Positions 8,518 through 17,507 of a stretch of 60,136 nt of DNA are shown one piece after another. The stretch's first letter is position 1. Each line of letters starts with the position of its first letter. Location of the stretch: positions 1 to 60,136 of the forward strand of contig DHVR01000069.1 of the NCBI GenBank assembly GCA_002412765.1, in the 5' to 3' direction. This DNA is from Leptolinea sp. UBA5203. GTDB taxonomy: Bacteria > Chloroflexota > Anaerolineae > Anaerolineales > Anaerolineaceae. Below the pieces are notes generated by a model. That model had not been told where the DNA came from. It worked only from the letters and a program-made list of their open reading frames with translations, and did not search any database. A program made the position numbers and the translations under genes.

Positions 8518-9438
8518 ATGACAGCATCTGCTTTATCGCATCCCTATTGTATTGAGACCCGAAACTTAACCCGGTCGTTTAAAAATGTCACCGCAGTTAA
8601 AAACCTGAATTTACAAATGCCCTATCAAAGTGTGTATGGCTTTCTCGGACCCAATGGTGCTGGTAAAACCACCACCATTCGTATGATTTTAGGTCTGATC
8701 AGACCCGACCAGGGCAGCGTGCAGGTTTTTAATGAACCCATGACGCGCAATAACATTCAAATATTCCGGAAAATCGGCGCTCTGGTGGAAAGCCCCAGTT
8801 TATATACGCACCTGACCGGTGAGGAAAATCTGGAAGTTACCCGCCGTATGCTCAACTTGCCCAAAGCCAACATCGGCAATGTGCTGCGCATTTTCGATTT
8901 ACAAAGTGCCCGCAACCGCTTGGTAAAAGGCTATTCCATGGGGATGAAACAACGCCTGGGGCTGGCTCTGGCCATGTTGGGAGATCCACAGCTTCTCATT
9001 CTGGATGAACCCACCAACGGCTTGGATCCGGCTGGCATCCACGAAATCCGCGACTTGATCCGTGATCTGCCTAAAAACTCCGGGGTGAGTGTATTTCTCT
9101 CCAGCCATTTGCTTAGTGAAGTGGAACAAATGGCCAGCCATATCGGCATTATCCATCAAGGAGATTTTCAATTCCAGGGAACATTATCTGAGCTGCAATC
9201 CCACCATGCACCACGGCTGTACCTACAAGTGAGTGACAGAGATGAGATTGGGAAACTGCTTAAATTAAATGGTTATGCAGTTACCGCTAACAACGGCAGC
9301 TTACAGGTTTCAATTACTTCCCCCTCCCAGGCCGAACAGATTAATCACCTGATCATGCATCATGGGTATCTAATCCAGCAATCTACTATTCAGCAGCCCA
9401 CGCTGGAAGATATTTTTATCAACTTAACCCAGAAGTGA
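8518..9438 (+). CDS. ABC transporter ATPase, LanF/BcrA-like
   Basis: A 306-aa ABC ATPase. Walker A is GPNGAGKTT (from residue 44), the Q loop lies in VESPSLYTHLTGEENL, the signature is YSMGMKQRLG (Ser-Met replaces the usual Ser-Gly), and Walker B is LLILDEPTNGLDPAG. The C-terminal about 90 residues are the accessory region usual in drug- and bacteriocin-resistance exporters. AAGGAGG lies 5 nt before the ATG. Two ABC-2 permeases of about 254 aa follow closely, so the set resembles LanFEG lantibiotic-immunity exporters. The actual cargo is unknown. Confidence 0.93.
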   Translation: MTASALSHPYCIETRNLTRSFKNVTAVKNLNLQMPYQSVYGFLGPNGAGKTTTIRMILGLIRPDQGSVQVFNEPMTRNNIQIFRKIGALVESPSLYTHLTGEENLEVTRRMLNLPKANIGNVLRIFDLQSARNRLVKGYSMGMKQRLGLALAMLGDPQLLILDEPTNGLDPAGIHEIRDLIRDLPKNSGVSVFLSSHLLSEVEQMASHIGIIHQGDFQFQGTLSELQSHHAPRLYLQVSDRDEIGKLLKLNGYAVTANNGSLQVSITSPSQAEQINHLIMHHGYLIQQSTIQQPTLEDIFINLTQK

Positions 9439-9445
9439 GGCTGAG

Positions 9446-10210
9446 ATGAAACAATTAGGAGCTATTTACTCAGCAGAATTGTTGAAACTCAAACGCTCTA
9501 TAGCGGGTCGGTTGGTGATCCTCATACCCGTATGCATTATTTTATTAATGATCGGCACCTTATTGAACAAACATCCAGAAAATTATGACCAGAAGATGTT
9601 TTCCAGTATGCTGCAAAGTGTCTATGTCTCCTGGTTGATTTTAGTGCTGCCATTATTTATGGCCATTGAAACCGGGCTGATCAGCGGCAGTGAACAAATC
9701 AGCGGTCAATGGAAGCATATTTTCTGCCTGCCCATTGCCAGAGAAAAAATCCTGTTGGCCAAGTGGTTTGTGGAGGTGACCGTTCTGACCGCAGCAAATT
9801 TACTCTTGACGGTTCTTTTTGTCCTGGCTTTTCCTATCCTGCAAGTCAGCATGCCGAATATCAATTTCATTTTTTTCTTAAGCGCTCAAGATATGCTGAC
9901 TATTTTCTGGCAAATTTGCATTTCAACCTTGGGCATTGCCAGTTTGCAATTTGCATTCTCGCTGCTGCTGCCCGGATTGGTCCCGGCCATTGGATTAGCG
10001 ATCTCCGCTGTCACCCTCTCTATGGGCATCACCTACAGCAGCGTAGGGGTGGATCTGTTTCCCTGGACCCTGCCGATGGCAGCCGTCTCTACCTATGTTG
10101 CCTTGGATTTGACTCTCTCCATCCCCAAAGCCTTGGCGACCAGTTTAGTTGTCAGTTTGTTGTGCTGCCTGATCGCTATTCCATCGTTCGTCCGAAAAGA
10201 CGTCCTTTAG
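9446..10210 (+). CDS. ABC-2 permease, LanE/LanG-like (first)
   Basis: A 254-aa membrane protein with six predicted helices. It opens with SAELLKLKRSI, followed by a helix and a loop with GSEQISGQWKHIFCLPIAREKILLAK split between cytoplasmic and membrane parts, as in lantibiotic-immunity permeases. It starts 7 nt after the ATPase gene and is followed after 12 nt by a second permease of nearly equal size. The two probably form the heterodimeric channel of the exporter. Confidence 0.88.
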   Translation: MKQLGAIYSAELLKLKRSIAGRLVILIPVCIILLMIGTLLNKHPENYDQKMFSSMLQSVYVSWLILVLPLFMAIETGLISGSEQISGQWKHIFCLPIAREKILLAKWFVEVTVLTAANLLLTVLFVLAFPILQVSMPNINFIFFLSAQDMLTIFWQICISTLGIASLQFAFSLLLPGLVPAIGLAISAVTLSMGITYSSVGVDLFPWTLPMAAVSTYVALDLTLSIPKALATSLVVSLLCCLIAIPSFVRKDVL

Positions 10211-10222
10211 AAGGAGGTATCA

Positions 10223-10984
10223 ATGCTTGAATGGATTAATATTTTTACCGCCGAAGCCTTAAAGCAAAAACGCTCACTTACCGGCTTGATTCTTGTACTG
10301 GCCCCTGGCCTGATGACCATCTTCAATGTGCTGGTCGGCATGGGCGGATATTACGGCACCAAGAGTTCCGGAGCGGAAATCATGAAAACCGTGGTCAATA
10401 ATTCGCTCAATTTGTGGGCACTCATCATGCTGCCCATGGCTATGACCCTGATGACAGCTCTGAATGCCAATGTGGAATACCGGAATAACCAATGGAAACA
10501 CATTTTTGTCCAACCGGTTTCCACCTGGCGAGTGATGATGGCCAAATGGATGATGAATATCAGTATGGCAGCACTCTCACACTTAATTTATTTCGTCCTG
10601 ATTCTGTTCGTTGGCTTTTTTCTATGCACCATCAACGGACAGAGCTTCGCAGGTAGTCTGGATTATGGGCTCCTTTTCCAACGAATGAGCCTGGTTTTCC
10701 TGGGGTCTCTACTCCTGATTACCATTCACAGCCTGACAGCCCTGTCTCTGGATAATTTTCTGACAGTTATGGCCTTTGGCACGATCATGATGATCTCCAA
10801 CTATTTTGTGGGTCAATCGGAAAAATATGGTGTTTTATCCCCCTGGGCACATCCCATGCGGCTGCAACGCTTTCTGATGGAAGATCCTCATTTCTGGGTG
10901 CTCCTGGCTGCCAACCTCATCGGAAGTAGTCTGCTGGCTGCTGGGATAATGAAAGTACTGACTAAACGACAAATCACTGCGTAG
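10223..10984 (+). CDS. ABC-2 permease, LanE/LanG-like (second)
   Basis: A 253-aa six-helix permease, paralogous to the preceding one: the start FTAEALKQKRSL and the segment NNQWKHIFVQPVSTWRVMMAKW line up with the same positions in the first permease. A strong Shine-Dalgarno (AAGGAGG) precedes its ATG. It completes the exporter operon of one ATPase and two permeases. No bacteriocin or peptide gene is visible nearby, so defence against an external agent is more likely than self-immunity. Confidence 0.88.
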   Translation: MLEWINIFTAEALKQKRSLTGLILVLAPGLMTIFNVLVGMGGYYGTKSSGAEIMKTVVNNSLNLWALIMLPMAMTLMTALNANVEYRNNQWKHIFVQPVSTWRVMMAKWMMNISMAALSHLIYFVLILFVGFFLCTINGQSFAGSLDYGLLFQRMSLVFLGSLLLITIHSLTALSLDNFLTVMAFGTIMMISNYFVGQSEKYGVLSPWAHPMRLQRFLMEDPHFWVLLAANLIGSSLLAAGIMKVLTKRQITA

Positions 10985-11054
10985 ACCTTGTCTGAGCCTT
11001 GGCGGCAGGCAGATTAAAGAAATTTGAGAAAACCGTTTATTATCGGGGCAAAGG

Positions 11055-11083
11055 TTGACGGATGGTTTTGTTAGTGATATTAT
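11055..11083 (+). promoter_or_regulatory. Promoter of tRNA-Lys
   Basis: TTGACG (11055-11060), 17-nt spacer, TATTAT (11078-11083); the start is expected about 7 nt before the mature tRNA. Confidence 0.8.
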
Positions 11084-11096
11084 TTTGTCGTTAGTC

Positions 11097-11168
11097 GGGC
11101 GCGTAGCTCAATGGTAGAGCAGTGGCCTTTTAAGCCATTTGTTGAGGGTTCGAGCCCCTCCGCGCTCA
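11097..11168 (+). tRNA. tRNA-Lys (UUU)
   Basis: A 72-nt cloverleaf. The acceptor GGGCGCG pairs with CGCGCTC (one G-U pair), the D arm is TAGCTCAATGGTAGAGCA, the anticodon loop CTTTTAA gives UUU, the T arm is GAGGGTTCGAGCCCCTC, and the discriminator is A. Confidence 0.95.
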
Positions 11169-11170
11169 CA

Positions 11171-11197
11171 AAAACCTGTCTTGTTGGCAGGTTTTTT
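11171..11197 (+). terminator. Terminator of tRNA-Lys
   Basis: Stem AAAACCTG/CAGGTTTT directly after the tRNA, ending in a T run. Between here and the MFS gene at 11423 there is a TATAAT at 11250-11255 with a weak TTTTCA 17 nt upstream, a possible promoter for that gene. Confidence 0.85.
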
Positions 11198-11422
11198 GTT
11201 GTCTTCTATTGGTAATACGTTTTCCGTTTTCACCACCGTTGTGCTTTAATATAATGTCGCCAATCGCCCAGACTTTTTTTGGTCTTTCGATCAGTTGGCA
11301 GCCTTATTGGTTCAGGTGTAAAATGATGCGAAACGGAAATGTATAATTCAAGCCGTTGGAAAGTAATATTTCTCACCCACCAACAAATGCAAAATAATCG
11401 TTCACATGATGAGTAAATTAGT

Positions 11423-12697
11423 TTGAAAACTCCTTCTCTAGTTACTTTTTTGAAGAATTTAACCGGAAATCCACGGGGCTGCGTTTATCCTGAACCCTTG
11501 TGGGGTATTCCGTACAATTTGTATAGTCCTTATGCTTCCATTTATATGGTAGCGATTGGCTTGGTGGACACGCAAATTGGATTGATCGTCAGTATCAGTT
11601 GGGCAGTTCAATTAGTCTTTGCCCTGTTCAGCGGGGTGATTACCGATAAACTCGGCCGGCGGATGACTACCCTGGCCTTTGATATCCTGGCTTGGGCTGT
11701 TCCGGCTTTCATTTCTGCCATTGCACAAAATTTCTGGTTCTTTCTAGCAGCCGGTGTGGTTAACAGTGTCTGGCGGGTAACCCAAAATTCCTGGACTTGC
11801 TTATTGGTGGAGGACGCGGATCCCAATGAGATTGTGGATATCTATACCTGGATCTACATCGCCAATCAAATCTCCGGCTTTGTTGCGCCACTGGCCGGGC
11901 TGGTCATCAGCCGATATTCGCTCATCCCAACTGTGCACGGTTTGTACTACATGGCTGCGATCATGTTCACACTTAAAGCTATTGTCACCTATCTGATGAC
12001 CGAAGAGACCGAGCAGGGTAAAATCCGCATGCATGAAACCCGTCATGAAAGTATGCTGCATGTCCTGCAAGGATACAAGGATGTGTTTGCTGAATTGCTT
12101 CACACTCCCCAAACGCTGTATACCGCCGGGATCATGCTTACCATCAGCATTGCTTATATGGTCATCAACAGTTTCTGGCCAATTCTGCTTACCCAAAAAT
12201 TGATGGTGCCCGCAGCCTACTTATCTATTTTTCCCTTCATCAAATCTGCGGTGATTTTAATTTTCTTATTTACGGTTTTACCGATGATTAAACGGATGCA
12301 TTACCGCATACCTCTGGTGAGTGGTTTCTTTGTCTATGTCATCAGTCAATTGTTGCTCATCACCTCCCCTGCGCAGAATTATTACTTTATTGTGTTAAGT
12401 GTGATCTTGGAGGCTTGCAGCTTTGCCACCGTAGTTCCTTTGCTGGATCAAATGATGGTTTTAACCATCAACGTACAAGAAAGAGCGCGCATCCAATCCA
12501 TCATGTACGTAGGGATTATCCTGCTCACGGCTCCGTTTGGCTGGATAGCCGGCTCCTTATCGGAAATTAATAAAACCTGGCCGTTCATCTTGAATATTCT
12601 CCTTTTTAGCATCGGGGCGATTCTAGCTGCCAGAGCAGGGAGTCTATCACAAAAAGAGAAAGCCCGGAAGCACGATAGTATCGCACCAGCCAGTTAA
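11423..12697 (+). CDS. Major facilitator superfamily transporter
   Basis: A 424-aa, 12-helix MFS transporter. The loop between helices 2 and 3 carries the family motif A as GVITDKLGRRM. A charged loop around residues 200-215 separates the two six-helix halves. The start is TTG; upstream ATGs are out of frame, and the N-terminal sequence GNPRGCVYPEPLWGIPYNLY looks like a conserved part of the protein. The ligand is unknown. A hairpin terminator follows, shared with the convergent glycosidase gene. Confidence 0.85.
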   Translation: MKTPSLVTFLKNLTGNPRGCVYPEPLWGIPYNLYSPYASIYMVAIGLVDTQIGLIVSISWAVQLVFALFSGVITDKLGRRMTTLAFDILAWAVPAFISAIAQNFWFFLAAGVVNSVWRVTQNSWTCLLVEDADPNEIVDIYTWIYIANQISGFVAPLAGLVISRYSLIPTVHGLYYMAAIMFTLKAIVTYLMTEETEQGKIRMHETRHESMLHVLQGYKDVFAELLHTPQTLYTAGIMLTISIAYMVINSFWPILLTQKLMVPAAYLSIFPFIKSAVILIFLFTVLPMIKRMHYRIPLVSGFFVYVISQLLLITSPAQNYYFIVLSVILEACSFATVVPLLDQMMVLTINVQERARIQSIMYVGIILLTAPFGWIAGSLSEINKTWPFILNILLFSIGAILAARAGSLSQKEKARKHDSIAPAS

Positions 12698-12716
12698 AAT
12701 ACCTCCTTAATGAGAA

Positions 12717-12750
12717 TAAAAGCGATGGAACATCTGCCCATCGCTTTTAG
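12717..12750. terminator. Bidirectional terminator
   Basis: AGCGATGG (12721-12728) pairs with CCATCGCT (12738-12745), flanked by AAAA on the left and TTTT on the right, between the convergent MFS and GH9 genes. Confidence 0.85.
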
Positions 12751-12784
12751 TTTGCTTAAAATTGGTCGACTAATCTTATGGCTG

Positions 12785-15346
12785 CTACTTTACCTTCTCC
12801 AGAAAAGTAGCCATCCAAACCAATGGGGCGTTCCAATTAATGGTCACTTCATTGGTTGAAGCCGAACCTAGGATATCTGCGTAGCGTTTCTCAGGTGCTT
12901 CGTCCATCACCCCGTCTGCCAGCAACTCTTCCTCCTGAGGTGCGTCAAATGGTCCACCGGAGATGGCTCCCGCTGGTGGAGGCGGATATCCATTGCCTGG
13001 ATCGTTCGCCCAAAAGCGGTGGTGAGGATGCAAGGTGGCATATTCGCCATACCCGGTAACGTAACTGTGATTCAACGGGTTGCGCCCCATCAGGTAATCC
13101 ATACTCAATCGCACTGCATCCAGATATTTTGCATCGCCGGTCAAGTTGTAGGCCAGGCTGACCAGCATCATATTATTTAGCATCTGACCGTTTGAGCCCC
13201 AGGGGAAGGTTCCATCCAGCAGGATGCCATAGCCTTCCTTTTTCTGAAGCGCAAGCATCTTATCAGCGAAGGCGAGGATGCTGCTGCGAGCTTGTGCTGC
13301 CTGAGCTTCAGGGATTTTTGCGGCATTAACATTTAGAGAGATGGTACTCAAGGGTGCGGTTAAGCCCCAATCGAAGGCATCGCTGGTGGCAAACAAAGGG
13401 CTCTCCAGCATGGCATCCAGATAGACCTGTTCTCCAGTAGTGAGATACAGTTCCGTCGCCGCCCATAAAAATTCATCGGATACATCAGTATCTGGGTAAT
13501 TGCCGCCGCCACTCCCGGGGTTATTCCCTGCATAAAGATCAGGATGAGCCTGCGCTGCCAGCCAGGCTGTTTTTGCAGCAAACAGACATTTTGCAGAGAA
13601 ATCAGCGTCGAGTCCTTGCCAGATTCGCGCACACTGCGCACCCGTAGCAGCTAAATTCAGGGTTGCCGCCGTAGAAGGGGAGTAAACATAGCGGCCGGTA
13701 CCCACATATTTGTTTTCATTATCATTATCGATTTCACTGGGCGGCAGCATGGGAATCGGCGGCCAGCTTAAATCATGCATTTTATGATGCACCATGCCGG
13801 CCAATTCCTGGCTTTCTGGCACCTGCATGCGCAGTAAAAATTCCATTTCCCAACGCGCTTCATCCAGAATATCCGCCACCTTATTGGCGTTTTCAGGAAT
13901 GTTCAGCGATCCATCCGGAAAGACATCCGGATAGGCTTCATACAAATTCATCAAGGTCCAAACCGAAATGCCACCATTGACCACGTACTTGCCGAAATCA
14001 CCGGCATCGTACCAGCCGCCGGAAACATCCAGCGAATAATCACAGCCTGGCCAAGTTACCCCGTCTCCATCGATGCCTTTATAGCAGGTGACATCCTTAT
14101 CCGTCAGATGACCAGCGGGCCTCTGCCAGGCGTCTCCCACATAGGCAGCGTCAATTTCAATACCGCTGCGGTTGTGATAAAAATACGCCATTGCCTCCGT
14201 ATCCAGGGTGCCGTATATATCATCTGAAATGTCAAACGGTACACTTTGGAGTGCATCCGTTATAATGCGGTAGCCGCTGCCCGGTGTCTTGAATGAGGTG
14301 AAATCAATCAAATGCACATTGTCCCCGGATGAAGCGTCGCTACCTTTCACGGTCGTCTTGCCTTCCAATAAAACGGTTTCAGCGGCATCAACCAATTTCC
14401 AGCCCAGCGGTGTAGTTTCAGAAGCTGCCAGCGAAGCGATTTTCTCACCATTCATAAAGTAACCGGTTTGATTCACACTGATCAGCGGGGGAATAACCAC
14501 CGGTGTGGGTGTGGGCATGGGAGTCGCGACTTGCGCCTTGGCGCTTGCTTCAGGGATATCCGTACGGCCAACCTCAAAAAAGATGCCCCGCCCAAATAAA
14601 TACGGTTTCTTCCAGGATTCATCCGCGGTATCGGCATTGGACCAGGTGATTTTAACATCCCGGTCCTTGACCGTTGCTCCATTGATCTGCGCCTGAAAAC
14701 CAATTTCCTTGCCGTGCTGCGGTTCAGCCAGACCCTCCAACGGCATGGAGGCTTCCATGCCCCAGCCATCTGCTGTTTTGAATACATAACCGCGTACCAA
14801 ATAACCGGTACAAAATACGCCGGTTATGGTCAGCTTGTCCGGATCGGTATTGCCCAAATCGGCAGCATTGATATTGATTTGAAAGATTTTATCCTGGTAG
14901 GAAGGGGCATCCAAATCACCGGAAGCGTTGATATAAAATTCAAACGAATCTTCGTTCCAAAACTCCGAGCCATGCTGGCCGGCAATAATATTCTTGTCCG
15001 GCATCTGCATAGTGATGTAGAAATTTTCCAAATCTGCGGCAACGGAAAAGCTGAATGAACCGTTCTCGGCAGGATCAATTGCGTTTTCATCCACCACCTG
15101 GTTCACTGGTATGTATTTCCAATCCTCCAGGTTTCCATCCAGCGTAATGGCCGCAGGAAAGGGAATATAAACTACTTCACCCGGGATTGACGCAGGCGCC
15201 AGATCCGTGGGCTGAGGGGTGAGTGTAACTGTACTGGATGGGGAAGTGATTTTGGGTAGAGTGGTTTGAGAACAGGCTCCCAAGCCCATTAGCAAGGTCA
15301 TGCCAAATAGCATGGATATCCATAGTAAATGATTTTGTTTTGTCAT
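12785..15346 (-). CDS. GH9 family glycoside hydrolase lipoprotein with CBM9-like domain
   Basis: An 853-aa surface enzyme, probably an endoglucanase-like or exo-acting beta-glucanase. The signal peptide ends in a lipobox LGAC (Cys25). Domains: a CBM9/DOMON-like carbohydrate-binding module (about 55-245, AITLDGNLEDWKYIPV), a Pro-rich linker, the N-terminal Ig-like CelD_N domain (about 290-390, ISVNQTGYF), then the GH9 (alpha/alpha)6 barrel. The catalytic base motif is DAGD at residues 447-450 (GGWYDAGDFGKYV), the active-site His motif is HPHHRFW, and the general acid is Glu833 in STNEVTINWNAP. All key residues are present. It is monocistronic on the minus strand with no other cellulolytic gene nearby. 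Confidence 0.9.
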   Translation of the reverse strand: MTKQNHLLWISMLFGMTLLMGLGACSQTTLPKITSPSSTVTLTPQPTDLAPASIPGEVVYIPFPAAITLDGNLEDWKYIPVNQVVDENAIDPAENGSFSFSVAADLENFYITMQMPDKNIIAGQHGSEFWNEDSFEFYINASGDLDAPSYQDKIFQININAADLGNTDPDKLTITGVFCTGYLVRGYVFKTADGWGMEASMPLEGLAEPQHGKEIGFQAQINGATVKDRDVKITWSNADTADESWKKPYLFGRGIFFEVGRTDIPEASAKAQVATPMPTPTPVVIPPLISVNQTGYFMNGEKIASLAASETTPLGWKLVDAAETVLLEGKTTVKGSDASSGDNVHLIDFTSFKTPGSGYRIITDALQSVPFDISDDIYGTLDTEAMAYFYHNRSGIEIDAAYVGDAWQRPAGHLTDKDVTCYKGIDGDGVTWPGCDYSLDVSGGWYDAGDFGKYVVNGGISVWTLMNLYEAYPDVFPDGSLNIPENANKVADILDEARWEMEFLLRMQVPESQELAGMVHHKMHDLSWPPIPMLPPSEIDNDNENKYVGTGRYVYSPSTAATLNLAATGAQCARIWQGLDADFSAKCLFAAKTAWLAAQAHPDLYAGNNPGSGGGNYPDTDVSDEFLWAATELYLTTGEQVYLDAMLESPLFATSDAFDWGLTAPLSTISLNVNAAKIPEAQAAQARSSILAFADKMLALQKKEGYGILLDGTFPWGSNGQMLNNMMLVSLAYNLTGDAKYLDAVRLSMDYLMGRNPLNHSYVTGYGEYATLHPHHRFWANDPGNGYPPPPAGAISGGPFDAPQEEELLADGVMDEAPEKRYADILGSASTNEVTINWNAPLVWMATFLEKVK

Positions 15347-15568
15347 AGAACGGTCCCTTCATGAAAAATTGCAAGAATCAACTGTCAATATTATGGCATA
15401 TTTCCAATTATATGTTTCATTTATTTGATCCAAATGATTATACGGCGAGGTTGGCTCTAATCCATTCTTTGAAGACGACTGGTCTGCGCCTGAAAATTGA
15501 GGTGTGGTAAGATAATTGCATTAATCTGATCAACCATTATCTCAAATTGAAGTGGACGATTCTGGACA

Positions 15569-16042
15569 ATGCGATCAATCGAAAGAGACAACCTCATCAA
15601 AGTTTTCATCCAAGCCGAAGCCCACTCCGCCAATCGGCTGCGTGTAAATGAGAGCACCCTGCAAATCCAGATAGAAATCCTGCTGCCAATGGAGCATCCC
15701 TGGCCCTATGGGTTCATTTTGCACACCTGCGCAGCGGACGGGGATGGTCTGGACTGCTTCGTCATCACCCACACACCGCTCAAAGCCGGGAGTATTGTTC
15801 GCTGCAATCCCGTTGGGGTATTGGAGCTATGGGAAGGATCAGAACCCGACCCGAAAATCCTGGCTGTTCCGGATGGGGAAAGCACTGAATTGCCGGGTGA
15901 AACCCACAGTACATTGAGTCTGTTCCTTTTCAACTTGTTCACCCACTTCCCGGACACTATCCTGCGCATTGGAGAAATCCTGCCCGCATCCACGGCGTGG
16001 GACTTAATTCAGGGGAGTAAACGGACAAATACAGATCCCTGA
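15569..16042 (+). CDS. Degenerate inorganic-pyrophosphatase-like protein
   Basis: A 157-aa protein that aligns by eye with family I inorganic pyrophosphatase. The stretch WPYGFI, DGDGLDCFVITHTPL, GVLELWE and DPKILAVP matches the enzyme core, and the three metal-binding Asp of DGDxLD plus the DxK motif are kept. Other active-site positions are changed: the N-terminal Lys-x-Glu becomes a R-x-R-like segment, the Asp of the MxDE loop is Glu, and the C-terminal Tyr-Lys of HYKD becomes Phe-Pro in THFPDTIL. It could be a weak enzyme, a regulatory paralogue, or a decaying gene; the frame is intact. No strong Shine-Dalgarno precedes the ATG. A 90-bp repeat array follows immediately. Confidence 0.7.
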   Translation: MRSIERDNLIKVFIQAEAHSANRLRVNESTLQIQIEILLPMEHPWPYGFILHTCAADGDGLDCFVITHTPLKAGSIVRCNPVGVLELWEGSEPDPKILAVPDGESTELPGETHSTLSLFLFNLFTHFPDTILRIGEILPASTAWDLIQGSKRTNTDP

Positions 16043-16049
16043 GAAATTC

Positions 16050-16341
16050 CTCCCTGAGATTACTGAAGGGTGTATGCCAATCAAACGCAAGGCTTCGGCA
16101 AGCTCTCCCCTAACGGGGACATAGCCAACGGCTTTCCCGCTCCCTGGGTTTACCAAAGGATGCATGTATGCCGGACCAGCGCCAGGCTTTGGCAGGCTCT
16201 CCTCTAACGGGGACCTAGCCAACGATACCGCTCCCTGAGTTTACCGAAGGGCACAAGCATGTCAGTCAAGCGCCAGGCTTCGGCAGGCACTCCCCTAGCG
16301 GGGACATAGCCAACGGACTCTCCCCTACCGGGGACCTAGCC
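16050..16341. repeat. Tandem array of a 90-bp repeat, three and a half copies
   Basis: Units start at 16050, 16140 and 16231 with a partial fourth at 16318-16341. Each runs from CTCCCTGAG(t)TTACCGAAGG through a CGCCAGGCTTCGGCAGGC segment to CTCCCCTAACGGGGACATAGCCAACG; the CCCC/GGGG part can fold. Minus-strand reading frames through it are repetitive and not credible proteins. The rest of 16043-16438 has no gene. Confidence 0.85.
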
Positions 16342-16438
16342 TTCTGTTTTTCGCCCAATCCATCTTTCCTCTTTTCTGTTATCATAATATTCCCACTGAT
16401 TACTAGTTTTTTTTCATCTAAAGGATTACCCCCAACCC

Positions 16439-17182
16439 ATGATGCTCTTTCAACCTCCACCCATTACCCGCTACGATCTGAATTTCAATCTCTTCGGCAT
16501 TCCGGTTCGTGTTCACCCCATTTTCTGGTTGATGATTCTGCTCTTTGCCTCCAGTACACGCGGACTGCTGCAATACTTCATCTGGGTGGTGGTGATTTTT
16601 CTTTCCCTCCTGCTGCACGAAATGGGGCACGCCCTGGTTATGCGTGGATTCGGACGCAGCTCAGAGGTCATTCTCTATTACGGCGGCGGTTTGACTGTAC
16701 CGTGTGCAGAAGCCTGGGGTACCACTTGGGCAAATGTTTCCCTCAGCCGAAAACAGGAAATCTTGGTTTCCCTGGCCGGCTCCTTCATGGGATTCTTCCT
16801 GGTTGCCATTGTGCTGGTATTCATTAAACTCAGCGGCGGATTGGTGGGATTGACCTTATTGTTTGGCTTCCTCCCCTTCCCCGTAATTCAGTTAGCCGGC
16901 AGCAATGTACTGCTCAATAGCCTGTTGATGAGCCTGGTTTGGGTCAACCTGTTCTGGGGCATCATCAACCTCATGCCGGTGCTCCCTCTGGATGGCGGCA
17001 ACATCGCCCAACACTTGTTCCTGATCGCCGACCCTTATACCGGTCAGCGCAAAGCCTATCAGTTGTCCATGGTCAGCGGCGCTCTGGTGGCGGTGGCCGG
17101 ATTGCTCCTGTTGCGCAGCCTCTACCTGGCCATGATCTTTGGATTTCTAGCATTTCAGAGTTATCAGGCCTTAAAAAGATAA
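16439..17182 (+). CDS. M50 family membrane metalloprotease (site-2 protease-like)
   Basis: A 247-aa intramembrane protease of the SpoIVFB-like M50B branch. The zinc motif HEMGH is at residues 60-64 inside a helix (LSLLLHEMGHALVMRG), and the third ligand is Asp185 in NLMPVLPLDGG. About six helices. Such enzymes cut membrane-bound anti-sigma or transcription factors, but no such substrate is encoded nearby. The N-terminal region has the YDLNFNLFGIPVRVHPIFW pattern common to the group. No PDZ or CBS domain is present. The first ATG is immediately followed by another; either may be used. Confidence 0.88.
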   Translation: MMLFQPPPITRYDLNFNLFGIPVRVHPIFWLMILLFASSTRGLLQYFIWVVVIFLSLLLHEMGHALVMRGFGRSSEVILYYGGGLTVPCAEAWGTTWANVSLSRKQEILVSLAGSFMGFFLVAIVLVFIKLSGGLVGLTLLFGFLPFPVIQLAGSNVLLNSLLMSLVWVNLFWGIINLMPVLPLDGGNIAQHLFLIADPYTGQRKAYQLSMVSGALVAVAGLLLLRSLYLAMIFGFLAFQSYQALKR

Positions 17183-17494
17183 GTCGCTCATCCCACCGAT
17201 TGATTAAATCATACAGGAGTTATTATCCAAAAAGAATCACCCCCTCCTGCACCCATCGGCACGCTCAGGGCAGCGCTCCCCCATTTTCCAAAAGCGAAAA
17301 TAGGGGAGGAAAACTCCGCCTCTATTAACCAAAAAATCCCATAGAGTTTGCTTTTTTCCTTATTAATGTCCTTCCAATCATTTTCAAAAGCCACCCACTC
17401 CAAGGGAACCAAAAGCCAGCTTCCTTCGTTATCGTATTACGGTATACAATAGCATTAATACCAATTGATTTTTCGTTTACCGTAATTTCTGGAT
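17183..17494. other. Intergenic region with an imperfect inverted repeat
   Basis: No gene. CTCCCCATTTTC (17277-17288) pairs with GAAAATAGGGGAG (17296-17308) with a one-base bulge. It looks like a dispersed hairpin element; there is no clean T run. Confidence 0.45.
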
Positions 17495-17507
17495 GGAGGG
17501 AATTTTC

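Noticed and set aside
16050..16341. Possible CRISPR array
   Set aside because: The repeated unit is the full 90 bp with no separate spacers, and no cas genes are near.
16004..16460. Minus-strand frames with repeated LPKPGA and SPLGES segments
   Set aside because: They run through the tandem 90-bp repeat, have no ribosome sites, and their repetitiveness comes from the DNA repeat.
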